Shown here: positions 1-13,808 of the stretch, piece by piece
Position numbering within the stretch: position 1 is the first letter of the stretch
Layout of the letters: every line of letters starts with the position of its first letter
NCBI GenBank assembly: GCA_018398805.1
Contig: JAGFBZ010000169.1
Location: 382,501 to 446,500 of the forward strand
DNA: 64,000 nt
Source of the DNA: Hirundichthys speculiger
Taxonomy: Eukaryota; Chordata; Actinopteri; Beloniformes; Exocoetidae
Direction of reading: 5' to 3'
Made by a program: the position numbers and the translations under genes
The notes under the pieces: generated by a model
Told to the model about the DNA's origin: nothing
Seen by the model: the letters and a program-made list of their open reading frames with translations, nothing else
The model's database searches: none

Positions 1-765
1 AGAAGACACATGAGAGCGGGATTACCCAGCTTCTCTCTCTGCAGCGACTAAGCTGCATGCATTTCCTAAAATGATCAGCTATTTTCACAAACTATTGTAA
101 CTAGTTTCACTTCATTGCCCGTAAAATTGTCCACTCGGTGTATTTTGGTGTCACTGGACGGTTTACTCACGTTTTGCAGACTGAAAGGTTTTGCTGCATC
201 TCTGATGCTCGTCTTTCTTTGAAGCAGGCTGGCATCTGTGGAAAACAGATCAAGTGCTGCCGTTGGAAAGACGGCAGAAACTCGACACTAATCTGAAACC
301 TGCTGCACACAATACAAGACTCATAACTTGGATCTCTCCTTCTGCAGGGAGTTAAAAATACAGAAGAGGAGGTTTAGTTGTTGGTACAAAACTTACTGAT
401 GCTCTTTCAATGTAGCTGTGTCCAAAAACACTCAACTCAGTCATTTACATATTTATTTTCTTGAATTCATTTGAGTCAATTTTAGCTTTCAAAAAGTATA
501 AATCTAAACAGTGGGCCTTGTTTATTTGTAGAAGTGTAATAATTATCCAGATCCTGGAATTAACTTTTGGAAAAGTGCATTTTGGACACATGACACTCAC
601 TAAGAACCTTCTCATGACATGACTCTGGGAACATGGATTTATATTATTATAGTCTGACCAATACATTGTTAGTACATGAACTAACAGAGACGACTATATA
701 AACAGATGTAGGCAGCAACACTGAGGTGGTCAGAGGATCAGACTGCAGGTCAGCATGTTAGTGGA
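1..765. other. Unassigned left flank, no gene seen
   Basis: No convincing exon, RNA gene or transposon end is visible. A degenerate relative of the 37-bp satellite unit lies at about 687-722 (CAGAGACGACTATATAAACA), so the array probably once reached further left. Short open frames here lack codon bias or family resemblance. Confidence 0.5.
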
Positions 766-3700
766 CATCCCAGAGACGTCTATATAGACAGGTGGAGGTC
801 AACGCTGGGATGACGTCTATATAGACAGGTGGAGGTCAACGCTGGGATGACGACTATATAGACGGGTGGAGGTCAACGCTGGGATGACGTCTATATATAG
901 ACAGGGGAGGTCAACGCTGGGATGACGTCCATATAGACGGGTGGAGGTCAACGCTGGGATGACGTCTATATAGACAGGTGGAGGTCAACGATGGGATGAC
1001 GACTATATAGACGGGTGGAGGTCAACACTAGGATGACGTCTATATAGACAGGTGGAGGTCAACGCCGGGATGACATCTATATAGACGGGTGGAGGTCAAC
1101 ACTAGGATGACATCTATATAGACAGGTGGAGGTCAACGCTGGGATGACGTCTATATAGACAGGTGGAGGTCACGCTGGATGACGTCAGGTGGAGGTCAAT
1201 GCTGGGATGATGTCTATATAGACGGTGGAGGTCAACGCCGGGATGACATCTATATAGACGGGTGGAGGTCAACACTAGGATGACATCTATATAGACGGGT
1301 GGAGGTCAACGCTGGGATGACGTCTATATAGACAGGTGGAGGTCAATGCTGGGATACGTCTATATAGACGAGTGGAGGTAAACGCTGGGATGACGTCTAT
1401 ATAGACGGGTGGAGGATCAACGCTGGGATGACATCTATATAGACGGGTGGAGGACCACGCTGGGGATTGGACGCATCTATATAGACGGGTGGAGGTCAAC
1501 GCTGGATGACGTCTATATAGACGGTGGAGGTCAACGCTGGGATGACGTCTATAAGACAGGTGGAGGTCAATGCTGGGATGATGTCTATATAGACGGTGGA
1601 GGTCAACGCTGGGATGACGTCTATATAGACGGGTGGAGGTCAACGCTGGGATGACGTCTATATATGACGGGTGGAGGTCAGACGCTATACTAGGATGACG
1701 TCTATATAGACGGGTGGAGGTCAACGCTGGGATGACGTCTATATAGACGGTGGAGGTCAACCGCTGGGATGACGTCTATATAGACAGGTGGAGGTAAAAC
1801 GCTGGGATGAGGTCTATATAACGGGTGGAGGTCAACGCTGGGTCAACGCTGATGTCTATATAGACAGGTGGAGGTCAACGCTGGAATGATCTAGACTGGG
1901 ACGCTGGGATGACGTCTATATAGACGGGTGGAGGTCAACGCTGGGATGACATCTATATAGACAGGTGGAGGTAAACGCTGGGATGAGGTCTATATAGACG
2001 GGTGGAGGTCAACGCTGGGATGACGTCTATATAGACGGGTGGAGACGTCAACGCTGGGATGACGTCTGGAGGTATATGACGTCAGGTGGAGGTCAACGCT
2101 GGGATGACGTCTATATAGACGGGTGGGAGGTCAACGCTGGGATGACGTCTATATAGACGGGGTGGAGGTCAAGGGGTGGGATGACGTCTATATAGACGGT
2201 GGAGGTCAACGCTGGATGACGTCTATATACGGGTGGAGATCAACGCTGGATGACGTCTATAAGACGTGGAGGTCAACGCTGGATGACGTCTATATGACGT
2301 GGGGTCAAGATGAGGTCTATATAGACGGTGAGGTCAACGCTGGGATGAGTCTATATAGACAGAGGGTGGAGGGTCAACGGCTGGGGATGACGTCTATATA
2401 GACAGGTGGAGACTGGGATGACGTCTCTTGGTCTATATAGAGGCGGGTGGAGGTCAACGCTGGATGACGTCTATAGGGTCAACGGATACGTCTATATAGA
2501 CGGGTCAGGTGAGGTAAACGCTGGGATGACGTCTATATAGACGGGTGGAGGTTGCTATGTCTATGACGTCTATATAGACTGGTGGAGGTCAACGCTGGGA
2601 TGACGTCTATATAGACGGGTGGAGGTCACGCTGGAAAACGGCTAATAGACAGGTTAGAGACAGGCGCTGGGATGACGTCTATATAGACAGGTGGAGGTCA
2701 ACGCTGGGATGACGTCTATATAGACGGTGGAGTCAACGCTGGGATACGTCTATATAGAACGGGTGGAGGTCAACGCTGGATGACGTCTATATAGACTGGT
2801 GGAGTCAAGCTGGGATGACGTCTATATAGACTATATAGAGGTGGAGGTAAACGTCTATATAGACTGAGGAGATGACGTCTATATAGACGGGTGGAGGTCA
2901 ACGCTGGGATGACGTCTATATAGACAGGTGGAGGTCAACGCTGGGATGAGGTCTATATAGACGGGTGGAGGTCAACGCGGGGATGACGTCTATATAGAAC
3001 GGGTGGAGATCAACGTCAACTGGGATGACGTCTATATAGACGGGTGGAGGTCAACGCTGGGATGACGTCTATATAGACAGGTGGGGTCAACGCTGGGATG
3101 ACGTCTATATAACGGGTGAGTCAACGCTGGGATGACGTCTATATAGACGGGTGGAAGTCAACGCTGGGATGACGTCTATATAGACGGGTGGAGGTCAACG
3201 CTGGGATGACGTCTATATAGACACTGGTGGACGGTGGGCTGGGTCAATGACAGGTCTATATAGACAGGTCAACGTCGACGTCAACGCTGGGATGACGTCT
3301 ATATAGACGGGTGGAGGTCAATATGATGAGTCTATATAGACGGTATGGAGGTCAACGCTGGATGACGTCTATATAGACGTGGAGGTCAACGCTGATGACG
3401 TCTATATAGACGGTGGAGGTCAACGCTGGGATGACGTCTAATAGACAGGGTGGAGGTCAACGCTGGATGACGTCTATATCTAGGTCGCTGGGATGAGGTC
3501 TATATAGACAGACGTGGATGACGTCTATATAGACGTGGACAACTGGGATGACGTCTATATAGACGGGTGGAGGTCAACGCTTGGATGACGTCTATATAGA
3601 CAGGTGGAGACGTCAACGCTGGGATGACGTCTATATAGTCAACGGGGACGGGTGAGGATGAAGTCTATATAGACGGTGGAGGTCAACGCTGGGATGACGT

Positions 3701-6700
3701 CTATATAGACGGGTGGAGTCAACGCTGGATGACGTCTATATAGACGGGTGGAGGTCAACGCTGGGATGACGTCTATATCTATATAGACAGGGTGGAGGTC
3801 AAGTCTGCTGGATGAGGTCTATATAGACGGGGGAGGTCAACGCTGGGATGACGTCTATATAGACAGGTGGAGGTCAACGCTGGGATGACGTCTATATAGA
3901 CGGGTGGAGGTCAACGCTGGGATGACGTCTATATAGACAGGTGGAGGTCAACGTCTGGGATGACGTCTATATAGACAGGTGGGAGGTCCAACGCTGGGAT
4001 GACGTCCTATATACAGGTGGAGGTCAACGCTGGGGATGGTCTATATACAGGTGGAGGTTATGAGGTCTATATATGACGGAGGTGAGGGACGCTAGGGATG
4101 ACGTCTATATATATAGAGGTGGGAGGTCAACGCTGGGATGATGTCTATATAGACAGGTGGAGGTCAACGCTGGGATGACGTCTATATAGACGGGTGGAGG
4201 TCACGCTGGGATGACGTCTATATAGACGGGTGGAGGTACGCTGGGATGACGTCTATATAGACGGGTGGAGGTCAACGCTGGAGGACGTCTATATAGACGG
4301 GTGAGGTCAACGCTGGGATGACGTCTATATAGAGGTGGTGGGGTCACGCTGGGATGACGTCTATATAGGGTGGAGGTCACGCTGGATGACGTCTATATAC
4401 AGGTGGAGGTCAACGCTGGGATGACGTCTATATAGACGGGTGAGGTCAACGCTGGGATGACGTCTATATAGACAGGTGAGACGCTGGATGACGTCTATAT
4501 AGACGGGTGGAGGTCAACGCTGGGATACGTCTATATAGGACAGGTGGAGGTCAACGCTGGGATGACGTCTATATAGACAGGTGGAGGTCACGCGGGAGGT
4601 CATAAAGAGTCGATACGTATATAACGGGTGGAGGTCAACGCTGGGATGACGTCTATATAGACAGGTGGAGGTCAACGCTGGGATGACGTCTATATAGGAC
4701 GGGTGAGGTCAACGCGTGGGATGACGTCTATATAGACAGTGGGATGGGAGACGTCTATATAGACAGGTGGAGGTCAACGCTGGATGACGTCTATATATAG
4801 ACGGGTGGAGGTCAACGCTGGGATGACGTCTATATAGACAGGTGGAGGTCAACGCTGGATGACGGATGACGTCTCTATATCGACGGGTGGAGGTCAACGT
4901 GGTTATGACGTCTATATACAGGTGGAGGTCAACGCTGGGATGACGTCTATATAGACGGGTGGAGGTCAACGCTGGGATGACGTCTATTAGGTACGCTATG
5001 ACTATATAGACGGTGGAGGTCAACGCTGGGATGACGTCGATTTGGATGACGTGGTGGAGGTCGGATGTCTATATAGACGGGGTGGAGGTCAACGCTGGGA
5101 TGACGTCTATATAGACGGGTGGAGGTCAACGCTGGGATGACGTCTATATAGACAGGTGGAGGTCAACGCTGGGATGACGTCTATATAGACAGGTGGAGGT
5201 CAACGCTGGGATGACGTCTATATAGACGGGTGGAGGTCAACGCGGGGATGACGTCTATATAGACGGGTGGAGGTCAACGCTGGGATGACGTCTATATAGA
5301 CGGGTGGAGGTCAACGCTGGGATGACGTCTATATAGACGGGTGGAGGTCAACGCTGGATGACGTCTATATAGACAGGTGGAGGTCAACGCTGGGATGACG
5401 TCTATATAGACGGGTGGAGGTCAACGCTGGGATGACGTCTATATAGACAGGTGGAGGTCAACGCTGGGATGACGTCTATATAGACAGGGTGGAGGTCAAC
5501 GCTGGGATGACGTCTATATAGACAGGTGGAGGTCAACGCTGGGATGACGTCTATATAGACAGGTGGAGGTCAACGCTGGGATGACGTCTATATAGACGGG
5601 TGGAGGTCAACGCTGGATGGGATGACGTCTATATAGACAGGTGGAGGTCAACGCTGGGATGACGTCTATATAGACGGGTGGAGGTCAACGCTGGGATGAC
5701 GTCTATATAGACAGGTGGAGGTCAACGCTGGGATGACGTCTATATAGACGGGTGGAGGTCAACGCTGGGATGACGTCTATATAGACAGGTGGAGGTCAAC
5801 GCTGGGATGACGTCTATATAGACGGGTGGAGGTCAACGCTGGGATGACGTCTATATAGACGGGTGGAGGTCAACGCTGGGATGACGTCTATATAGACAGG
5901 GTGGAGGTCAACGCTGGGATGACGTCTATATAGACGGGTGGAGGTCAACGCTGGATGACGTCTATATAGAGGGTGGAGGTCAACGCTGGGATGACGTCTA
6001 TATAGAGGGTGGAGGTCAACGCTGGGATGACGTCTATATAGACAGGTGGAGTCAACGCTGGGATGACGTCTATATACAGGTGGAGGTCAACGCTGGGATG
6101 ACGTCTATATAGACAGGTGGAGGTAAGTCAACGCTGGGATGACGTCTATATAGACAGGTGGAGGTCAACGCTGGGATGACGTCTATATAGACAGGTGGAG
6201 GTCAACGCTGGGATGACGTCTATATAGACGGGTGGAGGTCAACGCTGGCTATGACGGATGATACGTCTATATAGACAGGTGGAGGTCAACGCTGGGATGA
6301 CGTCTATATAGACAGGTGGAGGTCAACGCTGGGATGACGTCTATATAGACGGGTGGAGGTCAACGCTGGGATGACGTCTATATAGACAGGTGGAGGTCAA
6401 CGCTGGGATGACGTCTATATATAGACAGGTGGAGGTCAACGCTGGGATGACGTCTATATAGACAGGTGGAGGTCAACGCTGGGATGACGTCTATATAGAC
6501 AGGTGGAGGTCAACGCTGGGATGACGTCTATATAGAAGGGTGGAGGTCAACGCGGGGATGACGTCTATATAGACAGGTGGAGGTCAACGCTGGGATGACG
6601 TCTATATAGACAGGTGGAGGTCAACGCTGGGATGACGTCTATATAGACGGGTGGGAGGTCAACGCTGGGATGACGTCTATATAGACGGGTGGAGGTCAAC

Positions 6701-9188
6701 GCTGGGATGACGTCTATATAGACAGGTGGAGGTCAACGCTGGGATGGATATATGACGCTGGGATGACGTCTATATAGACAGGTGGAGGTCAACGCTGGGA
6801 TGACGTCTATATAGACAGGTGGAGGTCAACGCTGGGATGACGTCTATATAGACAGGTGGAGGTCAACGCTGGGATGACGTCTATATAGACAGGGTGGAGG
6901 TCAACGCTGGGATGACGTCTATATAGACGGGTGGAGGTCAACACGGGGATGACGTCTATATAGACAGACGGAGGACAACGCTGGGATGACGTCTATATAG
7001 ACGGGTGGAGGTCAACGCCGGGATGACGTCTATATAGACGGGTGGAGGTAAACGCTGGGATGACGTCTATATAGACGGGTGGAGGTCAACGCTGGGATGA
7101 CGTCTATATAGACAGGTGGAGGTCAACGCTGGGATGACGTCTATATAGACGGGTGGAGGTCAACGCTGGGATGACATCTATATAGACAGACGGAGGTCAA
7201 CGCTGGGATGACGTCTATATAGACGGGTGGAGGTCAACGCTGGGATGACGTCTATATAGAGACGGGATGGAGGTCAACGCTGGGATGACGTCTATATAGA
7301 CAGGTGGAGGTCAACGCCGGGATGACGTCTATATAGACGGGTGGAGGTCAACGCTGGGATGACGTCTATATAGACGGGTGGAGGTCAACGCTGGGATGAC
7401 GTCTATATAGACAGGCGGAGGTCAACGCTGGGATGACGTCTATATAGACGGGTGGAGGTCAACGCTGGATGACGTCTATATAGACGGGTGGAGGTCAACG
7501 CTGGGATGACGTCTATATAGACGGGTGGAGGTCAACGCTGTGATGACGTCTATATAGACAGGCGGAGGTCAATGCTGGGATGACGTCTATATAGACGGGT
7601 GGAGGTCAACGCACTGGGATGGACGTCTATATAGACGGTGGAGGTCAACGCTGGGATGACGTCTATATAGACGGGTGGAGGTCAACGCTGGGATGACGTC
7701 TATATAGACAGGTGGAGGTCAACGCTGGGATGACGTCTATATAGACGGGTGGAGGTCAACGCTGGGATGACGTCTATATAGACGGGTGGAGGTCAACGCT
7801 GGGATGACGTCTATATAGACGGGTGGAGGTCAACAATGGGATGACGTCTATATAGACGGGTGGAGGTCAACGCTGGGATGACGTCTATATAGACAGGTGG
7901 AGGTCAACGCTGGGATGACGTCTATATAGACGGGTGGAGGTCAACAATGGGATGACGTCTATATAGACGGGTGGAGGTCAACGCTGGGATGACGTCTATA
8001 CGAAGGGTGGAGGTCAACAATGGGATGACGTCTATATAGACAGGTGGAGGTCAACGCTGGGATGACGTCTATATAGACGGGTGGAGGTCAACAATGGGAT
8101 GACGTCTATCTATATAGACGGGTGGAGGTCAACGCTGGGATGACGTCTATATAGACGGGTGGAGGTCAACGCTGGGATGACGTCTATATAGACGGGTGGA
8201 GGTCAACAATGGGATGACGTCTATATAGACGGGTGGAGGTCAACGCTGGGATGACGTCTATATAGACGGGTGGAGGTCAACGCTGGGATGACGTCTATAT
8301 AGACGGGTGGAGGTCAACAATGGGATGACGTCTATATAGACAGGTGGAGGTCAACGCTGGGATGACGTCTATATAGACGGGTGGAGGTCAACAATGGGAT
8401 GACGTCTATATAGACGGGTGGAGGTCAACGCTGGGATGACGTCTATATAGACGGGTGGAGGTCAACGCTGGGATGACGTCTATATAGACAGGTGGAGGTC
8501 AACAATGGGATGACGTCTATATAGACAGGTGGAGGTCAACGCTGGGATGACGTCTATATAGACGGGTGGAGGTCAACAATGGGATGACGTCTATATAGAC
8601 AGGTGGAGGTCAACGCTGGGATGACGTCTATATAGACGGGTGGAGGTCAACAATGGGATGACGTCTATATAGACGGGTGGAGGTCAACTATGGGATGACG
8701 TCTATATAGACGGGTGGAGGTCAACGCTGGGATGACGTCTATATAGACGGGTGGAGGTCAACAATGGGATGACGTCTATATAGACGGGTGGAGGTCAACG
8801 CTGGGATGACGTCTATATAGACGAGTGGAGGTCAACGCTGGGATGACGTCTATATAGACGGGTGGAGGTCAACGCTGGGATGACGTCTATATAGACGGGT
8901 GGAGGTCAACGCTGGGATGACGTCTATATAGACGGGTGGAGGTCAACTATGGGATGACGTCTATATAGACGGGTGGAGGTCAACGCTGGGATGACGTCTA
9001 TATAGACGGGTGGAGGTCAACGCTGGGATGACGTCTATATAGACGGGTGGAGGTCAACGCTGGGATGGCGTCTATATAGACGGGTGGAGGTCGACGCTGG
9101 GATCACGTCTATATAGACGGGTGGAGGTCAACGCTGGGATGACGTCTATATAGACGGGTGGAGGTCAACGCTGGGATGACGTCTATAT
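766..9188. repeat. 37-bp minisatellite array, about 225 copies
   Basis: The unit is 37 bp (for example unit starts at 5284 and 5321). It has three blocks: GATGACGTC, the perfect 12-bp palindrome GTCTATATAGAC, and a G-rich block GGTGGAGGTCAACGCTGG. The main variants are ACAGG versus ACGGG after the palindrome and AACGCTGGG versus AACAATGGG before the next unit. Units from about 1.2 to 5.0 kb are ragged, with many 1-5 base gains and losses. Units from about 5.09 to 9.18 kb are much more uniform. From 7.83 to 8.77 kb the AACAATGGG variant recurs every two or three units, a higher-order pattern. Identical repeat units carry no unique spacers, so this is not CRISPR. Open frames inside it are by-products of the repeat. 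Confidence 0.97.
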
Positions 9189-9329
9189 TGTTGTTTATGT
9201 CTATGTTGTTTCAAGAATGCGTTGTTTCCTACTGTGCTCGATTCGTGCAATTGTCTACCAAGATGGCGGTGGTCTCAAAATGGACGCTCCATTGATATTC
9301 GTGCGCAGAAGAACAGAAGAGGCTGCGCT

Positions 9330-9690
9330 ACACAGACCTGTACACCATCCCTCCATCCAGTCGTTCATCCTCCGAGCACGGCTTGGCTGAGTTTGCATCG
9401 CAGCTTAATCCGACCTCCCTCTCTTCAGCCACCTCCTCTTGGCGAGAGCTGTAATCTCTCCGGTATGCCCTGGGTCTCTCCCGGGACTTCCTCCTGGTTG
9501 GACATGCCTGAAACACCTCCTCAGGAGACATCCGACCCAGATGCCTGAGCCACCTCAGCTGGCTTCTCTCCATGTGGAGGAGCAGCAGATCTTCTCCGGG
9601 TCTCTCCAGAATGACGGACCTTCTCACCCCGTCTCTAAAGGCAGAGTCCAGCCACCCCGCGGAGGAAACTGATAGAGCTGCACACTTCAG
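9330..9690 (-). pseudogene. Rex1-type LINE fragment, C-terminal end of reverse transcriptase ORF
   Basis: The minus-strand translation contains HMERSQLRWLRHLGRM and EEVFQACPTRRKSRERPR, followed by RRDYSSRQEEVAEEREV. This is the tail seen in the two better LINE copies at 20.1 and 32.4 kb (ERSQMRWF, GEVFRARPTGRRPRGRPRTR, WRDYVSRLAWE). It lacks the catalytic reverse transcriptase core and has internal deletions, so it is a dead 3' fragment beside the end of the minisatellite. Confidence 0.75.
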
Positions 9691-9715
9691 AACAAACCTT
9701 ATGACATTTAACACA

Positions 9716-10181
9716 AAACCCTGTGAACTGTGCGCTTCGTATCACCATTGAATAGCTGTTTGCTGTCGGGGGCCCCGGCCGTCTTCAGTTTTTCTCAGCG
9801 TATTTTTAGACGACTAGACCAGACATTTATGTTGTCCTATAAAAAGACGTTCAAGTCTTACTAGTAAGATGCTGTGTAGATATCGGTGCATTGAAGCTGA
9901 GGCTTTTTTTTTAAGTTAGTAAACTCAGTTTGTCTCATCTGTTTTAGCTTCTATTTCAAGGAAGTTACTTTCCCACAACGAGGGGAACTCGCTCCTGTGA
10001 GGTGACTGATTATTGCACGAACGCAGCCTCCCTGTTACTCTATAACATCTGACACCATTAACGTCTCAGGAACGCAGCGATTATGGACCAGGAGTCCAAG
10101 TTCGTCCCTCCTGGATGACACATCAGACACGTCACGCCCCACTGACAACGTCCTGTAAGAGCTTTCTGGTTGGTTTTGTCA
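9716..10181. other. Unassigned spacer
   Basis: No gene or recognisable element is seen between the LINE fragment and the left target-site duplication of the hAT element. Confidence 0.4.
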
Positions 10182-10189
10182 GAAGTAAG

Positions 10190-11453
10190 TAGGGATGGGA
10201 ATTGATAAGATTTTTCCAATTCTAATTCCATTATCGATACTGTTTAACGATTCGATTCTTTATCGATTCTAATTTGGGGGAAAAGGAGAACTAACAGTTA
10301 AAGGTGGGGAGAGAGTTCTTTGAAAAAACGGTTCCAACAATCCAACTCAAGTGAGATTTTGAAAATATAAACCCCCTCCCTCCTCCCAAAGGCTCCGCCT
10401 CCTCTTCTTCAGCCCTCTAAACCACGCCTTCACACGATTCACGACTGCATTAACCGCAGGGAGGGAGGGAGGGGTGGGGGGAGTGCATTGATATTTGATG
10501 GACGTATTAGGCAGCCAATTAATGTAAAGATGATCAGTACATTGATTGGTCAAAAGAGGCCCAAAGCCTGGATAACGTGTTAACTGTTGTAATATGTAAC
10601 TGTGCAAATACACAAGAATGTGGAACATTTTACTAACAGATTTTTCCTAATAGAAATGAAAAAATCTCCATTTTAAAAGGATATATGAGCTCACTAAGAT
10701 CTCAAAAATAATAATAAAGAAAGATAAATACTATCAAATACAACGGAACAGTGCATGGTACAAATCTGCAAATACTATGAAGAATTAACAATTCTTTAGC
10801 AGTAAAATAATCATGTCTTCCAGCCTCTGAACCAGCCAGACTCTCTCTCTCGTCACGGTCATCTTCTAAATGTAATGCAGAAGGAATTCGTTTAATAGCA
10901 TAGCGCTAATGTTATAGCGTGTTTTACAAAGAAGCACATAGGCAGCGGGATAGCTACTAACCAGAGTTACCAGAGGTGATCTTAGCTTGGCTACTGCTGC
11001 TGGGTTGAGATCCATCAGTCCGAAGCGTCAAAAACACGACACTCGTTAGCATGTTGTGTGTTCAAATGTTTCTGCGTGTTAGCCGTGTTCCCTCCCGACG
11101 CTGTTATCTCCACTTTACAATGACTGCTAGTTGCCTTGTTGCCATCTTTCTTTGGTGAAGTGAAGCCAAACTTTGGAGCGTTTGAACCTGGTGGGTGCCA
11201 TTGTTGTTTACAACTGCAATGCTAACGTGCTAAACCGACGTAGCTTAATCACGTAAGTGCTTTCTGGAGCTGACTGTGTGTAACTTGCGTAAATTACGTG
11301 AGATTCGTGCTGGTTGGAATCGATAAGAGAATCGATGGATAAACTGACAAACAATTCCATGGAATTGAAACACATGGAACCGGTTCTCTACAGGAACCAG
11401 TTCTCTACAGGAACCAGTTCTCTACAGGAACTGGTTCTTGATTCCCATCCCTA
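10190..11453. mobile_element. Non-autonomous hAT element, 1.26 kb, intact ends
   Basis: The ends are TAGGGATGGGAATTGATAAG on the left and CTTGATTCCCATCCCTA on the right. They are flanked by a perfect 8-bp target-site duplication GAAGTAAG at 10182-10189 and 11454-11461. TAGGG ends with an 8-bp duplication are diagnostic of the hAT superfamily. Subterminal TATCGAT-rich motifs occur at both ends, and GAACC(A/G)GTTCTCTACAG is repeated three times near the right end. No transposase frame is seen, so it would need a helper element. A second, damaged copy lies at about 19.93-21.69 kb in the opposite orientation. Confidence 0.9.
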
Positions 11454-11461
11454 GAAGTAAG

Positions 11462-13808
11462 TCTTTTTTTTTTTTTTTTTTTTTTGAGTGGGGTGTATTG
11501 AATTATACCCACCTGTCCCCACCTAGATGCAGTTCACATCTTGAAACTAAAGCAGAACCTTGGCTTCTCTCAGTCTACGCTTACTTTTAAAGATCTTTAT
11601 TTGTCTGTAATTATTTTACCAAATATGTGGACAGCTTTTGTTTTTTAGTAACCGTGGTTTCTGCATGAAAGGATCTGTTCTTTTACAGGCTAGTTGAGAA
11701 AACTGTCTTCTCAGACTCTTTCCCATCTCTCTGCAACTAAAAAAAAAAAAAATAAAGCCCAAACTAATATTTGGACCATGACAACATTACAACATCATGA
11801 GATGATGCTTCTCACATATTCTTCACTGCAGTAAATGTATTCACTGGCTTCAAAGAAGACGCAGTGTTGATCCTGTAGTCACACTGACAACTAATTCAGA
11901 CGAGGAGATAAAGCGCCGACCAGATGGGTTTAACAGAGGAACCGACGCCGCTCCCAAATATCTATATTTGCAGATCAAAGACGAAGTGACTGATGAATTA
12001 CAGCGCTACAGCGTTCCTATCTGCGGTGCAGCTGTAACCAGAGAGACCGACAGAGTCAGCTGACAGCGCCAAACAAATGTTTGGCCCAAAACTGAATTAT
12101 GTTTATGGGCCTCAATCACATCAGCAATACTTTTATTGACGGATGTACCACGAGGACAGCTGTTAATAAAAGAGAAAAAAAAAAACCTCTTGTTGCACTG
12201 TGAACAATTGTTTGGCTTACATAAACAAATACACAAACTGAAGTCATTTACCGGGAATAATTTGAAGATTGTTTGGTTTTTCTTCTTCTGGCAGAACAGA
12301 ACAGAATTCTATCAGCATTAGACGGTGGAGCTGCTGGGCACAGATGGCGCTCAGCTGCCATCACGCCACCAGCCGCAGTCTTCCCTCCCATCGCCAGATC
12401 TTCTGGATCTGTCTTCTGAGGAGTGTAGGCTTGGTAGTCGTCATATCAGCTGTCTTTGCTCCAAAACGACAGTTTTAGTCAGATGGACGCAGCCAGAGAC
12501 TGAAAGGCCAGTTTGTAACTCGACAATCTGCAAGATATGTTTTAGAGATGTTTCCTGACAAGTTGGGACACTGAGGTAACTGTAAACCAGATCATCTATA
12601 ACTTATTTAAAATCCGAAATACAAATACAGTACTTTTTCTGTTTTTTTTTTTTTTTGGCCCTGTATCTAAAAATGCAAGCTACAACTCCACAATACAAAC
12701 AGCCATAAACACAGATCAGCTTTCACCTCATGACCGACCACTTTATATTAGAGGTCTTCACGGGTCCAATTTCATGGACCCGAACCCGAATGGACCCGTG
12801 AAAATTCGACCCAAAACTGACCCGACCCGAGCTATTATCATAAGTTTGGGAGTCCGAACCCAAATGGACCCGCAATATTTGGACCCGGAACCGACCCGAC
12901 TCGAGATTTTAGTTTCCGACCATGAACCGAACCCAGTTACCTGAATAGAACCGAGACAATCCAGCCCATAGTTGCTCATGTTAAAGTTGTCTAGCGTTGA
13001 ATAAAACTTGATTTTCTTCCCTAAAGTTGTCTTCTTCTACCGGTTCAGTTGCTACATAGGCTACGTGATGTAAACAACAATAAATCCACGTCGTTATTTT
13101 CTTTGTGGATACAGATGCTATTGGTAGCAACTGCTAACGCTAATAGCCTACACCGGTCAGGACGTGTTGTAAATATGTTCTCTCAACCAGCGTTGTCATG
13201 TTGGCGATCCGTTGTGCTTTACAGCTGCCGGGCAAACCGCTAAAAACACACTAATAACACGCTAATAACATGCTACAGCAACACGGAATGTTGAATGTTC
13301 TTTGACCACTTCCCAAAGAAAACTGTAGAGGTGCCCACTGCTGATGGAGTCAACGACTGCAGGAGATGATGTTGCCATGTCGGTGGTGTGATAGATCCAA
13401 CAAAAAGTTTAAGGCGGCATTGTGCGGTTGACTTAAGGCTAACCTCTACACGTCTTCACTCAAGATACGCAGTGTAGGTGGAGCGACCTCCAAATGTAGG
13501 CGTTCCCTCTAGATTTCACCTCTACGCGGAGTCCAGCGGCGTCTGAAAGTTAAACATTCTAGTCCACTTGAAGTTCAGATGCAGTTACAGTTCACATCAC
13601 AGAGCGGCCCAGAGACGCGTCTACCTGTGGAGCAGGAAGTCAGTCCTGACCAGCAGGATGATCGGTCAGTGTTTCAAGGTCAAATACCTGCAGAACAGAC
13701 CGCAAGAGTGAACCAAATGATTGTTGATCAGCATTTCAAGGTATGTAGACAGTTGTTGGGATACTATTACACCACTGAACTGAACAAGACAAAATACATG
13801 AGAATTTT
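11462..13808. other. No gene recognised; low-complexity and element debris
   Basis: The stretch holds a poly-T run at 11464-11485, another near 12640-12656 and the CCCGAA-rich block listed separately. A frame at 12325-12558 is preceded by an acceptor-like TATCAG, but no family is recognised and no donor is evident. I see no supported gene. Confidence 0.45.
12750..12965. repeat. Imperfect ACCCGAACC/TGGACCCG repeat, probable transposon end
   Basis: Motifs such as GGACCCG, GACCCGA and GAACCC recur in both orientations across about 210 bp, starting from GAGGTCTTCACGGGTCCA. This looks like a subterminal-repeat end of a DNA transposon. No matching right end or target duplication was found, so the class is open. 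Confidence 0.4.

Noticed and set aside
766..9188. Array taken as CRISPR or as a repeat-protein gene
   Set aside because: Units are contiguous 37-mers without unique spacers, in a vertebrate context. Open frames in it change frame with each indel.
12325..12558. 78-codon frame after an acceptor-like TATCAG, with a C-x-x-C near the end
   Set aside because: No donor, no partner exon and no recognised family. Not enough for a gene call.
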